NCBI GenBank assembly: GCA_023548195.1 | Contig: JAJHZJ010000252.1 | Span: 3,293,395 to 3,357,394, forward strand | Reading direction: 5' to 3' | DNA length: 64,000 nt | From: Bettongia penicillata ogilbyi | Lineage: Eukaryota > Chordata > Mammalia > Diprotodontia > Potoroidae | Shown here: positions 21,600-32,214 of the stretch, in pieces | Position numbering within the stretch: position 1 is the stretch's first letter | Layout of the letters: each line of letters opens with the position of its first letter | The notes under the pieces: model-generated | Databases searched by the model: none | What the model was told of the DNA's origin: nothing | Seen by the model: the letters and a program-made list of their open reading frames with translations, nothing else | Program-made: the position numbers and the translations under genes

Positions 21600-23085
21600 G
21601 CCTTGGTACTCAATAGTACTTACAATAGTACTTAATAATGCGGTGCCTCAAGCTTGCTCTGTTATACCAAGACTTTCACTATAAAGTATAACCACACTCA
21701 TTGGAAATCCACTGAGTCAAAATTTGTTGTCATTCAGATGAGGTCTTGGCTTGAGTTTATCTTTGTTCCATCTATGAAAAAAAGATCACTCAGCAAATCA
21801 TGAATGTATCCAACATGGGAGGAGAGGCTGTTTAATGTGCTTGTAGGAATAAACTGTTTTGAAGCAACATTTACAATTGACACATTAATAACATATTATT
21901 CTTTTTAATTCATAAAAGTAAGTCCAAGGACCTCTTGAGAAAATATCCTTTCACTCAAGTTTAACAAGCATTTATTAATTGCCTGTTATATGAAAAATAC
22001 TGTGTCTGGTGGTAGTTTGTTTTTGAATCTTAGTTTGGGTTATTATGTAAAACTAGAAAAAACAAACAGCACATATTTTAAAATTTATTGATTTAGACTC
22101 TTAACTGATTTAGGCTTGTAATGGAAAGACCCTACATTATTGATGTCACTGCATAAAATGGTTTCAATCAGTTTAACGCAGTGGCCAGCAGGAACTCCTA
22201 AAACTTGCAGTTTCTGATGTGGCTACAGTCCCACTAATGCATACCAACTTTCCAGTAACTGGAAGATTACGGTGCTTTTTAAAGGCCAAGCTCAATCACT
22301 TTGTCCTACGACAATGGAAGAGATTAACTCAACGAGAGCAACACTGTTGTGACACTGTCCATATGGTAACATGAGATACAGGAAGCAACTAGTCTGATTA
22401 GAAAGAATATTAGTGGGTGGGGGAAAATCTCCTTTTACTATCAGTTGCATCCTAGGAGGAAGGAAAAATGTAAACTGTCTTCAGTGGGTTTTAGCAATTC
22501 TAGAGAAAACAGATTCAACTTGTCCCAATACTCAAAGTGATCTCACTAAAAAAGATCCCAAATTGCAAAAGAAAATTGAAAATTATTCTGGCTAAGAGTT
22601 ATCCAATGTAGGACAGAGCTGAAAGCTGAAATTCTAGATATCTTCCTGGTTTGGGGTTAATTAAACCCTGCTCGTAAAAATGTTCACAAAATCTCCTCCT
22701 TTAGACTAGGCAGAATTTACTAAATGACCACATATCAGAGAGATAACAAATATAGTTTACTTAAGGAGAAAGCACTGTGATATTAAAAAAAATACATTAA
22801 TGCCAAATACTCCCAACACTTGTGGCCTTCAACAAATCACCTTACTTCCAACTCTTTTATCTCTCTCTTTGCCCGTTGATATAAGTATTGTCTAGTCCTG
22901 GTTCTGAGGTCAACCTAGAAAAATTAGAAACACTGGGATAAGAACTTAACCCCTATCCCTGATTAAAGAAGACCACCAGTGCTGATTTCCTTGACGAATG
23001 CTGAGAGATCAGGAATCAGCCACTGCCACTCCAATTAAAGAAGGTTTGAGGACTTCCTAGGGTGTTTGAAAATATAACCACACTG
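21600..23085. other. Low-repeat interval
   Basis: About 1.5 kb almost free of recognisable repeats; only a short L2-like patch appears at about 21955-22010. No coding frame stands out. Old non-repetitive DNA like this could hold conserved regulatory elements, but I cannot test conservation here. Confidence 0.4.
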
Positions 23086-23088
23086 AAT

Positions 23089-23380
23089 CTTAATCAGGAA
23101 TGAATATAAAAGTCAAGTCTCAACACTGGCTCCTACCTTCTGTATGTATCAGAAGAGGAAAGGTAAACTCTTGAGGTCCCAGATCCCCTGGGATGTGACG
23201 GGGTATGGGTATGACAAAGAAATCCACATGCAGCATCCGCAGACATGTTTTCCCCCTTTTTACCTTCTGCTTTTCTTTGCACCAGACTTGCAGAAGTACA
23301 AAGATAAAGCTCCAAAATCATCACTTAGTCGTGAGGATGACTTGTATTATAGTTCCTATTACAGATGCAAGAATAGCTGA
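23089..23380 (+). CDS. Possible two-exon coding segment, unassigned
   Basis: One plus frame stays open from about 23089 to a TGA at 23378. It carries AAAG|GTAAAC at 23162/23163 as a possible donor, then a long pyrimidine run ending 'tttctttgcaccag' as a strong acceptor at 23285/23286. Splicing would remove 123 nt, keep the frame and create an Asp at the junction. The residues after the acceptor ('LQKYKDKAPKSSLSREDD' then 'LYYSSYYRCKNS' and stop) look like a hydrophilic C-terminal tail. The frame is also open without splicing. I recognise no family and see no upstream or downstream partner exon. Confidence 0.25.
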
Positions 23381-23384
23381 GTTT

Positions 23385-24321
23385 TCTCTCCGCCATCATT
23401 TGGTGAGCTTACTTCTATTCCAATTAAATATGAACATGCACATGGACACCTTTTTAAAAGGACAAAAGGTAACCCTGTATAAGAAGATGAATTGGTTGTT
23501 TGGAGCTGCCATTTGATACTCTCTAGGGCATGGGTTTCAGTGACTGGGGCTGCCCCCAAGATGATTTGATTGATTAGGATGCCTGAGAGGATAGGATGAG
23601 TTTTAGTGGGAGGGGCCCCCACTTTGTGATGGTTTATAAAAGTGAACCTACAGAACTGCTCATTTTGTTTTTTGTGCCCATTTCCATCATTTTTTCCCTT
23701 GTGTATTTCTTCTGCAATACTGAGGGAATAGGGAAGGAGATTTCTCTCTCACTATACCCCACCTTCTGGAATAGATAATGAAGTCTTGCAGCATAAATAT
23801 ATAGAAAACTGTATGTCTTTGCTCAGATGGTCTGAGAGTTCTTGAACTTTGGATTCCTGTCTTTGTTTCCCCTTCTGAATATAGGGCACAGAACAGAGAG
23901 ATAATTGAGAATGGACTTTTCCAGTCAAAAGATGGCAGCAGATGGAACAGTGGCAGGGTATCAAGAATTCCTGCAGAAGCCCTCACATTTGCCTACAAGG
24001 CCTGAGACAGATGTTCATGCACAATATTTATGAACCCCAACTTTTCGGGTAGAGGAGAGGGGATTTTGATTTCCAGAGTGATCCCAGAGTTTAGTCTTCT
24101 AGGCAGGCAAGGGAGACTATTTTTGGGTAGCACTAGTCTTAATTATTCCCCAGTGAGTATTCCTAAATTCAAGAATTAGGCAACTGACTTGGTGGTGGTG
24201 GTGGTGGTTCTGAATAGCGTATCTCTTGAACTGAGAAAATTGCCCACATGTCCCCCACACGCAAGGGAATTAAAGTCATTATCTGTGAGGGGTAAGAGAT
24301 CAAGATGTTGCCCCTCCCTCT

Positions 24322-24358
<37 letters not shown>

Positions 24359-25425
24359 ACATCCATTACTATGAGTGATTAATTTGAATAATATAGATCC
24401 AATGGGAAGTAGAATTACCTATTCAGTACTTTCAAAGTACCTTCTTGGGAGAGTCCAAATTGCAAAGTGATACTCAGAGTCTTGGAAAGACTATGGGGAA
24501 GAAAGATTTTTTCTGGAATGTCAAGATGTGACCGTGCTGGCAACTTTGAGTTCAATTTCCTTTCCAGGGGAACTTTTGAACTAATGTGAATATTCGAGTA
24601 TTTTGTGGTATCTGTTGAGTGAACCACTTGTAATGTATTTGTTTCCTGTGGGCATAAAAGACTGCCCTTTTTCGGTTATGTATTTGTTACCTTTAGTGCT
24701 TTCATAGGATCTGAGGACCCCTTTTATCCATAAGGGTGAAAACCTAGCCAACATGATCATAACTGCAGATTTCCTTGCATAAACTCTGGTTGGATCATTT
24801 CTTTTGGATCATTCTTTGAGACTGGACGCTGCTTCAGTCCAGAGCTTTGGAGGGTTTACACATAGAACCCTCCCTATAGAAACATATAGGAAAAAACAGT
24901 TACCCTTCTCTCCTGTGGCACTCCTCTTGTTTTCTCTGATCTTTCAATGACATTTTTGCTGAATAAGTGAATGAATAAATGATAAATAAATGAACGAAAC
25001 AGGAGAAATCTATATACCCCATAGGGAATACTTGAAGTATGGTGAGAGTAAGAGAGTTCTTATTATTTGATGAGTCCCAGTCTTTTCTTATATTCCCCGT
25101 CCTCAAATTTTGCCCTCATATGCCTTCTTCATGTCTTCCAGCACTCCTTTCTCTCCTACCCTAATCATCAAAGGCCAAACCGGTTGATGTTGTGTTAGAG
25201 GAGCGAAGAGTAACGTTGGTGGTAGTAGGGGGAGGGAGAAAGAAAGGGGAGGCATTCTATTTTTTTTGCTACCCCCACTCTCACCAGCCCTTCTGTACAC
25301 CTTAGACAAGTGATCCTATGTTTCCAGACGCATTTTTTGCTTAGAGCATACTAAGAGTAATAAAAGATACAGATTGAGTAGGCAGGATGTATTAAAGAAA
25401 AAAGATGGCCAGCTAGATTTTTAAT
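23385..25425. other. Low-repeat interval with short microsatellites
   Basis: Contains (GGT)n at 24189-24207, (CA)n at 24327-24357 and an (AATG)n-like patch at about 24960-25000. Otherwise no repeat family or gene is recognised. Confidence 0.5.
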
Positions 25426-25429
25426 GTTT

Positions 25430-25960
25430 CATTGAGACTTTGTGATAAGCCCTTCATTATGGGGAGAAATGCTTGGAAAATAGCTTTATAATTAATGTGA
25501 AATGGAAGACTCTCCCTCGGAGCGAGCAGGACTTGGCAGCCATGCGAATGATGTCCATGAGAGAGAACCTCAGATCAGGGGGATCCCATCAGCCGCGATC
25601 CCAGGATACATTCAGGTTGTAAAGCGCATTCAGCATAAATCCTCCAACCGAGGCCAGCCCGGGCACGGCCAATTGAGACCCTTCCACAGCTCGCTGAATT
25701 ACTGCTTCCCAGAAAATGCTGAAGCCATAGATCTTGATCTCTTTAAGTCATTAAATGTTTTTGGCATTCAAACACACGGCTGATCTGTGCTCACTGACCC
25801 CGCTAGAAGCAGAAACTGGTTCCGCAGCGGTTCACGCAGAGACGGAGCAGGGAGCAGGCTCTCGCTGGGAGCCTCGGCAGTCCCGCGGCAGCAGTACACG
25901 GACCTTTAGCATGAGTGTGTGAGGCTGCTTCCAAATAAAAAAGGCGAAAATGCCTTCCCC
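25430..25960. promoter_or_regulatory. Isolated CpG-rich block, candidate regulatory element
   Basis: About 22 CpGs lie between 25500 and 25960 by my count, while kilobases on either side have almost none. It is not a recognised repeat. A 93-codon plus frame (25502-25783) spans part of it without clear protein character. AT-rich homeodomain-like 'ataattaatgtg' flanks it at about 25488. A short CpG island, embryonic enhancer or exon of an unknown transcript would all fit. Confidence 0.4.
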
Positions 25961-26095
25961 TTTTTTATACCCACCTAACCCCTCCCTCTGAGCATCTCAG
26001 CACCCACCGTGCATTTCTAAGAAGCCTTAGATGTCGCTAAGAGCTGGAGAGCTAGAACAACACCTGGAAGGGGTTCTCCCCAGTATGTGATTATG

Positions 26096-26230
<135 letters not shown>

Positions 26231-26589
26231 GGAATATACAGTTATCTCTTCTAGGGTGGTTTAGATATATCGTAGGTCAGTATAAGAAATTTAATAGGAA
26301 TTTTTGGGGAGTTTTAGGGAAGCTTAGATGACCCCAAAGCTACCAGAGGACACAAAGCCTATGACCAAATATTCAACCCAAATTTTACAGTAAGGTACTG
26401 AAAACATTCCATTAAAGAAAGAAAAAATTCAGAGTTCTCTGGTACAAAGGGAGGGCCAAGAAATTTACATGGATTTTCCAGATCATGGTAGGGAAGGGGG
26501 GAGGAAGGAAGGGCACATCCCTAACCTCTCTGATGTGGAAGGGATAACTGTAGTTTCCATTGTATGTTTCATTCACTGATTAGACACAA

Positions 26590-26805
26590 CTTTGTGTAAT
26601 AAAAAGGGCCCTAACATTGGAGTGTTCAACAGGACCAGGTCTGAGCCCCCTACTCTGCCCAGTACTAGCTATACAAGGTTGAATAAGTCACCTAACCTTT
26701 CTGAGCCCAAGGTGTCCTCTCTGAAATGTGGGGATACTGGTCCCTGGAGCGCCTCACAGGGTTGTTGTGAGAATCCAGCAGAGCCCTATGTATAGATAAA
26801 TGGGC
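26590..26805 (+). repeat. MIR
   Basis: 'ataagtcacctaacctttct', 'ctctgaaatgtggggatact' and 'cctcacagggttgttgtgag' follow the MIR consensus order on the plus strand. Confidence 0.8.
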
Positions 26806-26929
26806 AGGGACCACATCTGTGATTTCATGGACAGTGGGGACTCTGATGTGAAAGCTCTCTCTACCAGTGCAGGGCAGTATCTTCTCTGAAGTTTGTAGTC
26901 TTAGAGAGTGGCCTCCTAGAGGTTAAGCC

Positions 26930-27015
26930 AGGACCCATTACAAGTGGGCATCAAACCTAGGCCTTCTTGGCTTCAAGGCCAGCTCCCTATCCACTATAGT
27001 GCATTGCCTCTCGCT
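26930..27015 (-). repeat. CORE-SINE head fragment
   Basis: 'cttcttggcttcaaggccag' and 'ctccctatccactatagtgc' are the complement of the tRNA-like head. Confidence 0.65.
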
Positions 27016-27160
27016 ATTGTAAGTTTGGAGGAAGGGGATAAAATTGAGACTTTAGATTGAGGGGTTTTGTGGCTTTTGGGAATGGACCTGCACAGAATGA
27101 ACACAGTGATTGATTATCAGTCTATGACTAAGAGAACAAGCCCACTGGGGAGTAAGAAGT

Positions 27161-27280
27161 GGTATAGATATAGAACTGATATTAAAAAAAATACCCACAT
27201 CTCATGTAGAACACAGACTATAAATGATCTTTTCTGAAACAAACGGATGAAAATACCCTCTCTGTTGCCCCTCTCCAATT
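27161..27280. repeat. Left copy of a ~120-bp direct repeat flanking a SINE
   Basis: Shares with 27511-27641, in the same orientation, the blocks 'cacagactataaatga', 'gaaacaaacgg' and 'aaaataccctctctgtt'. By eye about 80% of positions agree. Confidence 0.85.
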
Positions 27281-27510
27281 GTTGAGTCATTTCAGAACCC
27301 CACCTGGGGTTCGCTTGGCAAAAAATACTAGGGTGGTTTGCATTCCCTTCTCCAGTTCATTTTACAGATGAGGAAATTGAGGCAAACAGGTTAGGTGACT
27401 TGACCAGGGTCATACAACTAGTAAATGTCTGAGGTCAGATTTGAGTTCAGAAAGATGAGTCTTCTTGATTTCAGGCCTAGTGCTCTATGTACTGTGCCAC
27501 CTGGCTGACT
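27281..27510 (-). repeat. Mar-1-like SINE between duplicated flanks
   Basis: RTE-like tail 'cacctggggttcgcttggca', then 'acagatgaggaaattgaggc', then the head 'ctatgtactgtgccacctgg'. It fills almost exactly the space between the two direct-repeat copies. Confidence 0.9.
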
Positions 27511-27641
27511 CATATAGATACAGCTACAGATACAGAGCTGCTATAAAAAATCCCCCAAAATGTACATGTACAAACACAGCCTATAAACGACCTTTACCGA
27601 AACAAAGGAGTAAAAATACCCTCTCTGTTCCCCTCCCCAAA
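27511..27641. repeat. Right copy of the ~120-bp direct repeat
   Basis: Matches 27161-27280: 'cacagcctataaacga', 'gaaacaaaggag' and 'aaaataccctctctgtt' occur in the same order and orientation. Confidence 0.85.
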
Positions 27642-28017
27642 TATATATTCAAAATCCACCTTACCATTTTTTTGTGACTTGTTTTTGTCTTTAGGGCTGT
27701 TCTTGATTCTAGTTTTAGGCAGATTTCAATTGTATGAAAGTATTAGGGTTGGGGGAGGGGAGACCGGAATGGGACTGGCCATCAAGTTAATTCTGAGGCA
27801 TCTTCCAGAATGTCCTTCCATGATCATATGCAGTAACTGCCCAAGATTGTAGAGGAATGACAAACTTCTAGTACTAGTCCTTTCCCTTTAGCCAACAAAT
27901 AATAATGAACTCTGGAAACTGTAGATTTCTTACTTATTTTTTATCTGCTTATCTTTATAATTAATAAGAGTTGTAAATTTTGTAACTGGAACAATAGAGA
28001 TAATCTAGTCTAGCACT

Positions 28018-28255
28018 AAGGGCAGGTAGAAGGCACAGTGTATAGAGTGCTGGGCCTGAAGTTAGAAGGACTCACCTTCCTGAGTTCAAATCTTACTAGC
28101 TGTGCAACCCTGGGCAAGTCATTTAACCCTGACTGCCTCAGATTCCTCATCTGTAAAATGAACTGAGAAAGAAGTGACAAACCACTCCAGTATTTTTTGA
28201 CAAGAAAGTCCCAAGATGGTGTCATAAAGAGTCAGACCCATGAGGTGCTGAAAAG
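28018..28255 (+). repeat. Mar-1-like SINE
   Basis: Head 'ggcacagtgtatagagtgct', core 'ccctgggcaagtcatttaac' and RTE-like tail 'gtgtcataaagagtcagacc'. Confidence 0.85.
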
Positions 28256-28257
28256 GG

Positions 28258-28600
28258 CTGAAAAGTCCAACCCTGTCATTTTATAGATGAGGATGCTGAC
28301 TTATTGAGTTAATTACACAAATCCGTATCACAAATTAGTGGAAGAATTGGATCTGTTGACCTTCAGTCCAGTACTTTTTGCTATGCCATGTTACCATGCA
28401 TGGACCATGTTCCCTCTCTTGTACACTGTAGTTATTGATCATATCTATCTTCAGGTCAAGTCAATATTTTATGTTAATGGGAACATATGAGAATATGTTT
28501 CAGTCTTGGATCATGTGCACCTTAAGGACAGGGAATGTGTCTTTTGGGTCTTTTGTATATCCCCTAGACATGGAAATCAATAAATATTGATTGGTGGTGG
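28258..28600. repeat. Ther-1 (minus) then L2 3' end (plus)
   Basis: 28258-28395 is a minus-strand Ther-1 ('attttatagatgaggatgct', 'cagtccagtactttttgcta'). 28505-28600 is a plus-strand L2 terminus ('accttaaggacagggaatgt', 'atcaataaatattgattg'). Confidence 0.65.
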
Positions 28601-28769
28601 CATACATGTATGAGACCTGTAAGCTTATTTATCTGTTTATCTCAACTTTAACACCAAAGAGAAAAAGGAAGGTATTAAAAATACCTTGATATATGACTGG
28701 TTTCATGGCTTTATGTTTTAAAAATAGGTCTTCCAATAATTAATTTAATAACTCTCATTGTAACCCTGG

Positions 28770-29010
28770 GGGCAGCTGGGTGAAGCCATGAAAAGAGTGC
28801 TTGGTTTGCAGTCAGGAAGACTCATCTCCATGAGTTCAAATCCAGCTTCAGATATTTACTTGCTTGTGTGACCCTGGGCAAGTCACTTAACTCTGAGTAC
28901 CTCAGCTTCCTCATCTGCAAAATGAGCTGGAGAAGGAAGTGACAAACCACTCCAATATTTTTGCCAAGAAAACCCCAAGAAGGGATCATGGAGAGTCAGA
29001 CAAGGCTAGA
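28770..29010 (+). repeat. Mar-1-like SINE
   Basis: Complete head-core-tail order: 'gggcagctgggtgaagccat', 'ccctgggcaagtcacttaac' and 'gccaagaaaaccccaagaag'. Confidence 0.88.
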
Positions 29011-29099
29011 GGACTAGCCAACAAGAGCAAGTCTAATCCTTCGAATACTCAACCCAATAGCCAATCTAGACTCCGAGCTGTTCTTCAGATGAATTTCTC

Positions 29100-29345
29100 C
29101 CTCTTAGTATTTATTATTTTATTATTTTCTATCACTGACAATTGAAATTCTTTTCTTCCTTTGAGGCCTTGTTCAGAAGTTACCTCCCCGGAAGGCTTCC
29201 TTTACCTTGATATCTCCTCATCGGAATCTTCCTTTTACCCATTCCATTCTACTTATTCCAATTCATGGCTTGTAAATTCATTATGGGTAGTAGTTATATT
29301 CTTCTCTTTGAATCTCCATTGCCTAGCTCAGTGTTACTTATTGTT
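29100..29345 (+). repeat. L2 LINE 3' end
   Basis: 'ccccggaaggcttcctttac' followed by 'tctttgaatctccattgcct' and 'agctcagtgttactta' matches the L2 3' coding end and UTR. Confidence 0.6.
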
Positions 29346-29995
29346 AATAATAATAGCTAGTATTCACATGGTGCTTTAAGGTTAACAAGATGCTTTACAT
29401 TTGCCAACAGTCAATAAGCATTTATCAAGCACCTACTATGTGTCAGGAGTCATACTAAGTGCTTGGGAGGCAAAGAAAGGCAAGCCAGATTAAATGTAAT
29501 TGGGAAATATTTAACAAAATTTAAAAAATATATAAAATATAGATAGTATTACATTTCAAAACTAAGTTAATAGGCATCCTTCACAGATAAATATAGGATA
29601 CATCAGAGATAATCATCAGAGGGAGGGTACTAAAATTAAGGGGAATCAGAAAAGGTTTCTTGTACAAGACAGGATTGTATATCATCTTCAGTGCTTTCAG
29701 GTACTTTATTTCCATTTTCAGTACTTGAAGGAAGTCAGGAAAGCTGATAGGTGGAAATTAGGAGAGAAAATATTCTAGGCATGGGAAATAGTGAAAGTGT
29801 TCAAAGTCTGCTAACAAAACTGTGAGTTGTAGGTGCTATTGTTAATACATTTTACAGATGAGGAAATGAAGGCTGAGAGAGGTTAAATATCTTGTCCAGA
29901 TGCTCACAGTTAGTAAGGATTGGAGACAGAATTTGAACTCAGGTCTTTCTCACTCCAAGTCCAGGGCTCAGTCCTCTACCATTTAGTCACTCATT
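29345..29995 (-). repeat. MIR/Ther-1 split by an L2 insertion
   Basis: The 3' half is at 29345-29407 ('gctagtattcacatggtgct', 'gatgctttacatttgcc') and the 5' half at 29815-29995 ('acattttacagatgaggaaa', 'tttgaactcaggtctttct'). They are consecutive MIR segments separated by L2. Confidence 0.7.
29408..29812 (-). mobile_element. L2 3' end nested in a MIR
   Basis: Begins with the terminal L2 'tcaataagcatttatcaagc', then 'acctactatgtgtcaggagt', and continues through 'aggaagtcaggaaagctgat' and 'tattctaggcatgggaaata'. Confidence 0.75.
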
Positions 29996-30124
29996 TGATA
30001 AGTAACCAGGAATATGGTTTAAAAAACTGGCTTTCTCAGAGGTAGTGGATGGGGTTGGGGGAATGTGTGCTTGACACATATTTAAGCTTAATCTGCATTA
30101 AAAAAATTTTCTTCATTATTTTCT

Positions 30125-30240
30125 TAAGTCTAGAAAATTAAAAAAATATTAAGACCATCAGTTACATTTGCTGGTCACCAAGGTGTAAATGCTCACGCTG
30201 AAAACTGAACGTTTGCTTCTCTCAAGCTCCAGCTGGCTGC
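30125..30240. repeat. Unclassified interspersed repeat, copy 1
   Basis: Shares an ordered series of short blocks with 53495-53632: 'aagtcta..aaat', 'agttacattt', 'gtaa.tgctc.c.ctgaaaa' and 'agctggct'. I do not recognise the family. Confidence 0.5.
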
Positions 30241-30404
30241 AGAACTTACATTTAGATATGAAGCACCTGAAAATACTGTTGCCCGCCTTTCTGCCCTTAG
30301 CAGCACAATGGGTCCACTGGGTTTGAAGTAGTTGGTGGGTCTGCATGCATTCAAAGTCATAGCTCATAAACCCTCACCAATGTGTTTTACCTTTTCTACT
30401 TCAA

Positions 30405-30612
30405 GCAATGCCAGACTCAAATAGAAAAGAGGCCACTAAACCACACATGTGGATCCCAGTGGGCTGCATATTGACTTATTTTTGAAATGTAATATATCTA
30501 TGCTTTATTGTATTTTTATTTGTTTTGTTAAATATTTCCCAATCACATCTGGATCTGGTACAGCACCCATGGGAAGTGTTGGGGACCACATGGCCCCTAC
30601 GTTTGACCACTC
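30405..30612. mobile_element. hAT-like non-autonomous DNA transposon
   Basis: The left end 'gccagactcaaatagaaaag' and right end 'acgtttgaccactctg' resemble inverted hAT-Charlie termini (CAGGGGTGTCAAACTC type). The interior 'gtgggctgcatattgactta' is shared with a second copy at 39893-40095. No transposase is present. An 8-bp target duplication is not clear. Confidence 0.55.
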
Positions 30613-30759
30613 TGAGCCAGAGAACACAATGCAAAGCAAAGGCATTTAAAGAACTAGCTTGGTAAATGCAATGACAAAGTATGTCCCCCATAAACATGGC
30701 ACGTACTTTCCTACAAACTTGCATGCTGGCAGTGGCTAAATATTTATTAACCACAACTG

Positions 30760-31095
30760 GCTATTGCTCACATGGTAGACCATCTCCTATCTCCATGTTT
30801 TTATCCACCATCCATCATGCCAGGAATATGACTCCCTTCTCATTTCCATCTTTTAGAACCCTTACTTCCTTCAAAACTCAGCAGAAACACTATCTGCCTA
30901 ACTTACATGAAGCCTTTCCTCCTTCATTCAGCTGCCCACCCACATGACATTGAATTTATTTTGTGTATATATTGCATATCTGTATTTATAAATATATTGT
31001 TTTCCCTAAGAGAATTTGGGGTTTTGAGGCTTGGAACTGTTTAATTTTGGCCACAACATTTAGATAGCACCTGGTGTGTAGTTATTTCTTTGGCC
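30760..31095 (+). repeat. L2/CR1-type LINE 3' end
   Basis: 'cccttacttccttcaaaact', 'tgaagcctttcctccttcat' and a final 'agcacctggtgtgtagtt' follow the L2 3' order. Confidence 0.65.
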
Positions 31096-31107
31096 ATTCA
31101 TCCTTCA

Positions 31108-31265
31108 TGCTCAGTGAGAACCAGTGACATCAATAACTTGCAAGTGAATAGGATTTAAATGAGGCAGAGCAGTGCAAAGTCACCAGCCTCACTATCTCCT
31201 CCAGTATCATCAGAGACCAGTGGCAAGATATAGGTCAGGATGACTGGCCATGGTCCCAGATACAG
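31108..31265 (-). repeat. SINE sharing its 3' tail with the RTE/R4-like LINE
   Basis: 'agtgacatcaataacttgca', 'gcaaagtcaccagcctcact' and 'ctcctccagtatcatcagag' are the complement of the SINE at 31495-31690. The following 31265-31440 probably belongs to the same composite repeat. Confidence 0.65.
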
Positions 31266-31494
31266 AGGTAGACCTTGGCCTTGGAAAGCAAAGGTCTTTC
31301 CCAGGTCTCAGTTTGTCTGAGGCAACACCTGTCCAGTGATTAAAGACCAGGTAAGAGTTGAGGCAAAAGATGGCCTGGTTTGACTTCACAAAAGAATCAG
31401 TCTGGGAGGGGAAGACTCTCAGAGTTTCTCCTCCCATAATGTAGGTGTTTAATGAATATTTTTGATTCATTGTTTCAAGGCAATGCAGGCCAAT

Positions 31495-31690
31495 GAGTGT
31501 TTACCATGTCCTGGGTCATCTCCAGTCATCCTGATGAATATCTGGTCCCTGGATTCAGATGGCTCTGGAGGAGAAGTGAGCGTGGTGACCTGCACAGCCC
31601 TCCCTCACTCAAAACAATGTCATGTGCAAGTCATGTCATCATTTCTCTGATGGCATGGTCTTCTTTGGTGATGAAGGATGAACACACAGT
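31495..31690 (+). repeat. SINE sharing its 3' tail with the RTE/R4-like LINE
   Basis: 'ccagtcatcctgatgaatat', 'cacagccctccctcactcaa' and 'gatggcatggtcttctttgg' end in 'gatgaagga'. That terminal block is the same as the 3' end of the LINE at 1739 and 44955. Confidence 0.75.
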
Positions 31691-31717
31691 TTTGAAGAGA
31701 AACAGAATTTTAATCAT

Positions 31718-32195
31718 CCTGTATTTATTGAGTACTAAGACAGACATCCAAAGAAAGGCAAAATAGCCCCTACCCTCAAGGAACTTTTATCCTAATGGGG
31801 AAAAAATACAAATAATTGTATTTGTAAGCAGGGATTCACACTAGCCTGAGAAGATTATTAAATTTTCCAGTCTGAGCATTTATAACTCAAAAATCAGCAA
31901 ATGCTACCAATCAGGGCTTGATGTTTTTTGTGGATTTTCTTGAAAATGGTGGAGAAAATGTTAAGGATGCAGATTAAACTTTTAGATGGGTCCGGTGTAT
32001 AATTTTGTCTCAGAGCTGGTGGTTAAGTATTTGTAGGCATACTCTTGCACATAGGTAGGGTAGATGGGAGGCAACCTTATTGGGAGAGATACTTGGAGGG
32101 GTGTGGATTGGGCAGGAGAATCCTTGCAGAATTGATATTTGACCTCAATCTTGAAGGATACAAGCTAAGTCTCTTAAGGAGCTTAGTTTCTACTG
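31718..32195 (-). repeat. L2 fragments
   Basis: 31718-31820 ('ctgtatttattgagtactaa', 'cctaccctcaaggaactttt') and 32040-32195 ('ttgacctcaatcttgaagga') are in complement. The intervening 200 bp is unassigned. Confidence 0.6.
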
Positions 32196-32214
32196 GCATA
32201 CACAACCAACACAC

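Noticed and set aside
24189..24374. Possible CRISPR-like or regularly spaced repeats around GGT and CA runs
   Set aside because: Simple microsatellites without spacer structure; the genome is mammalian.
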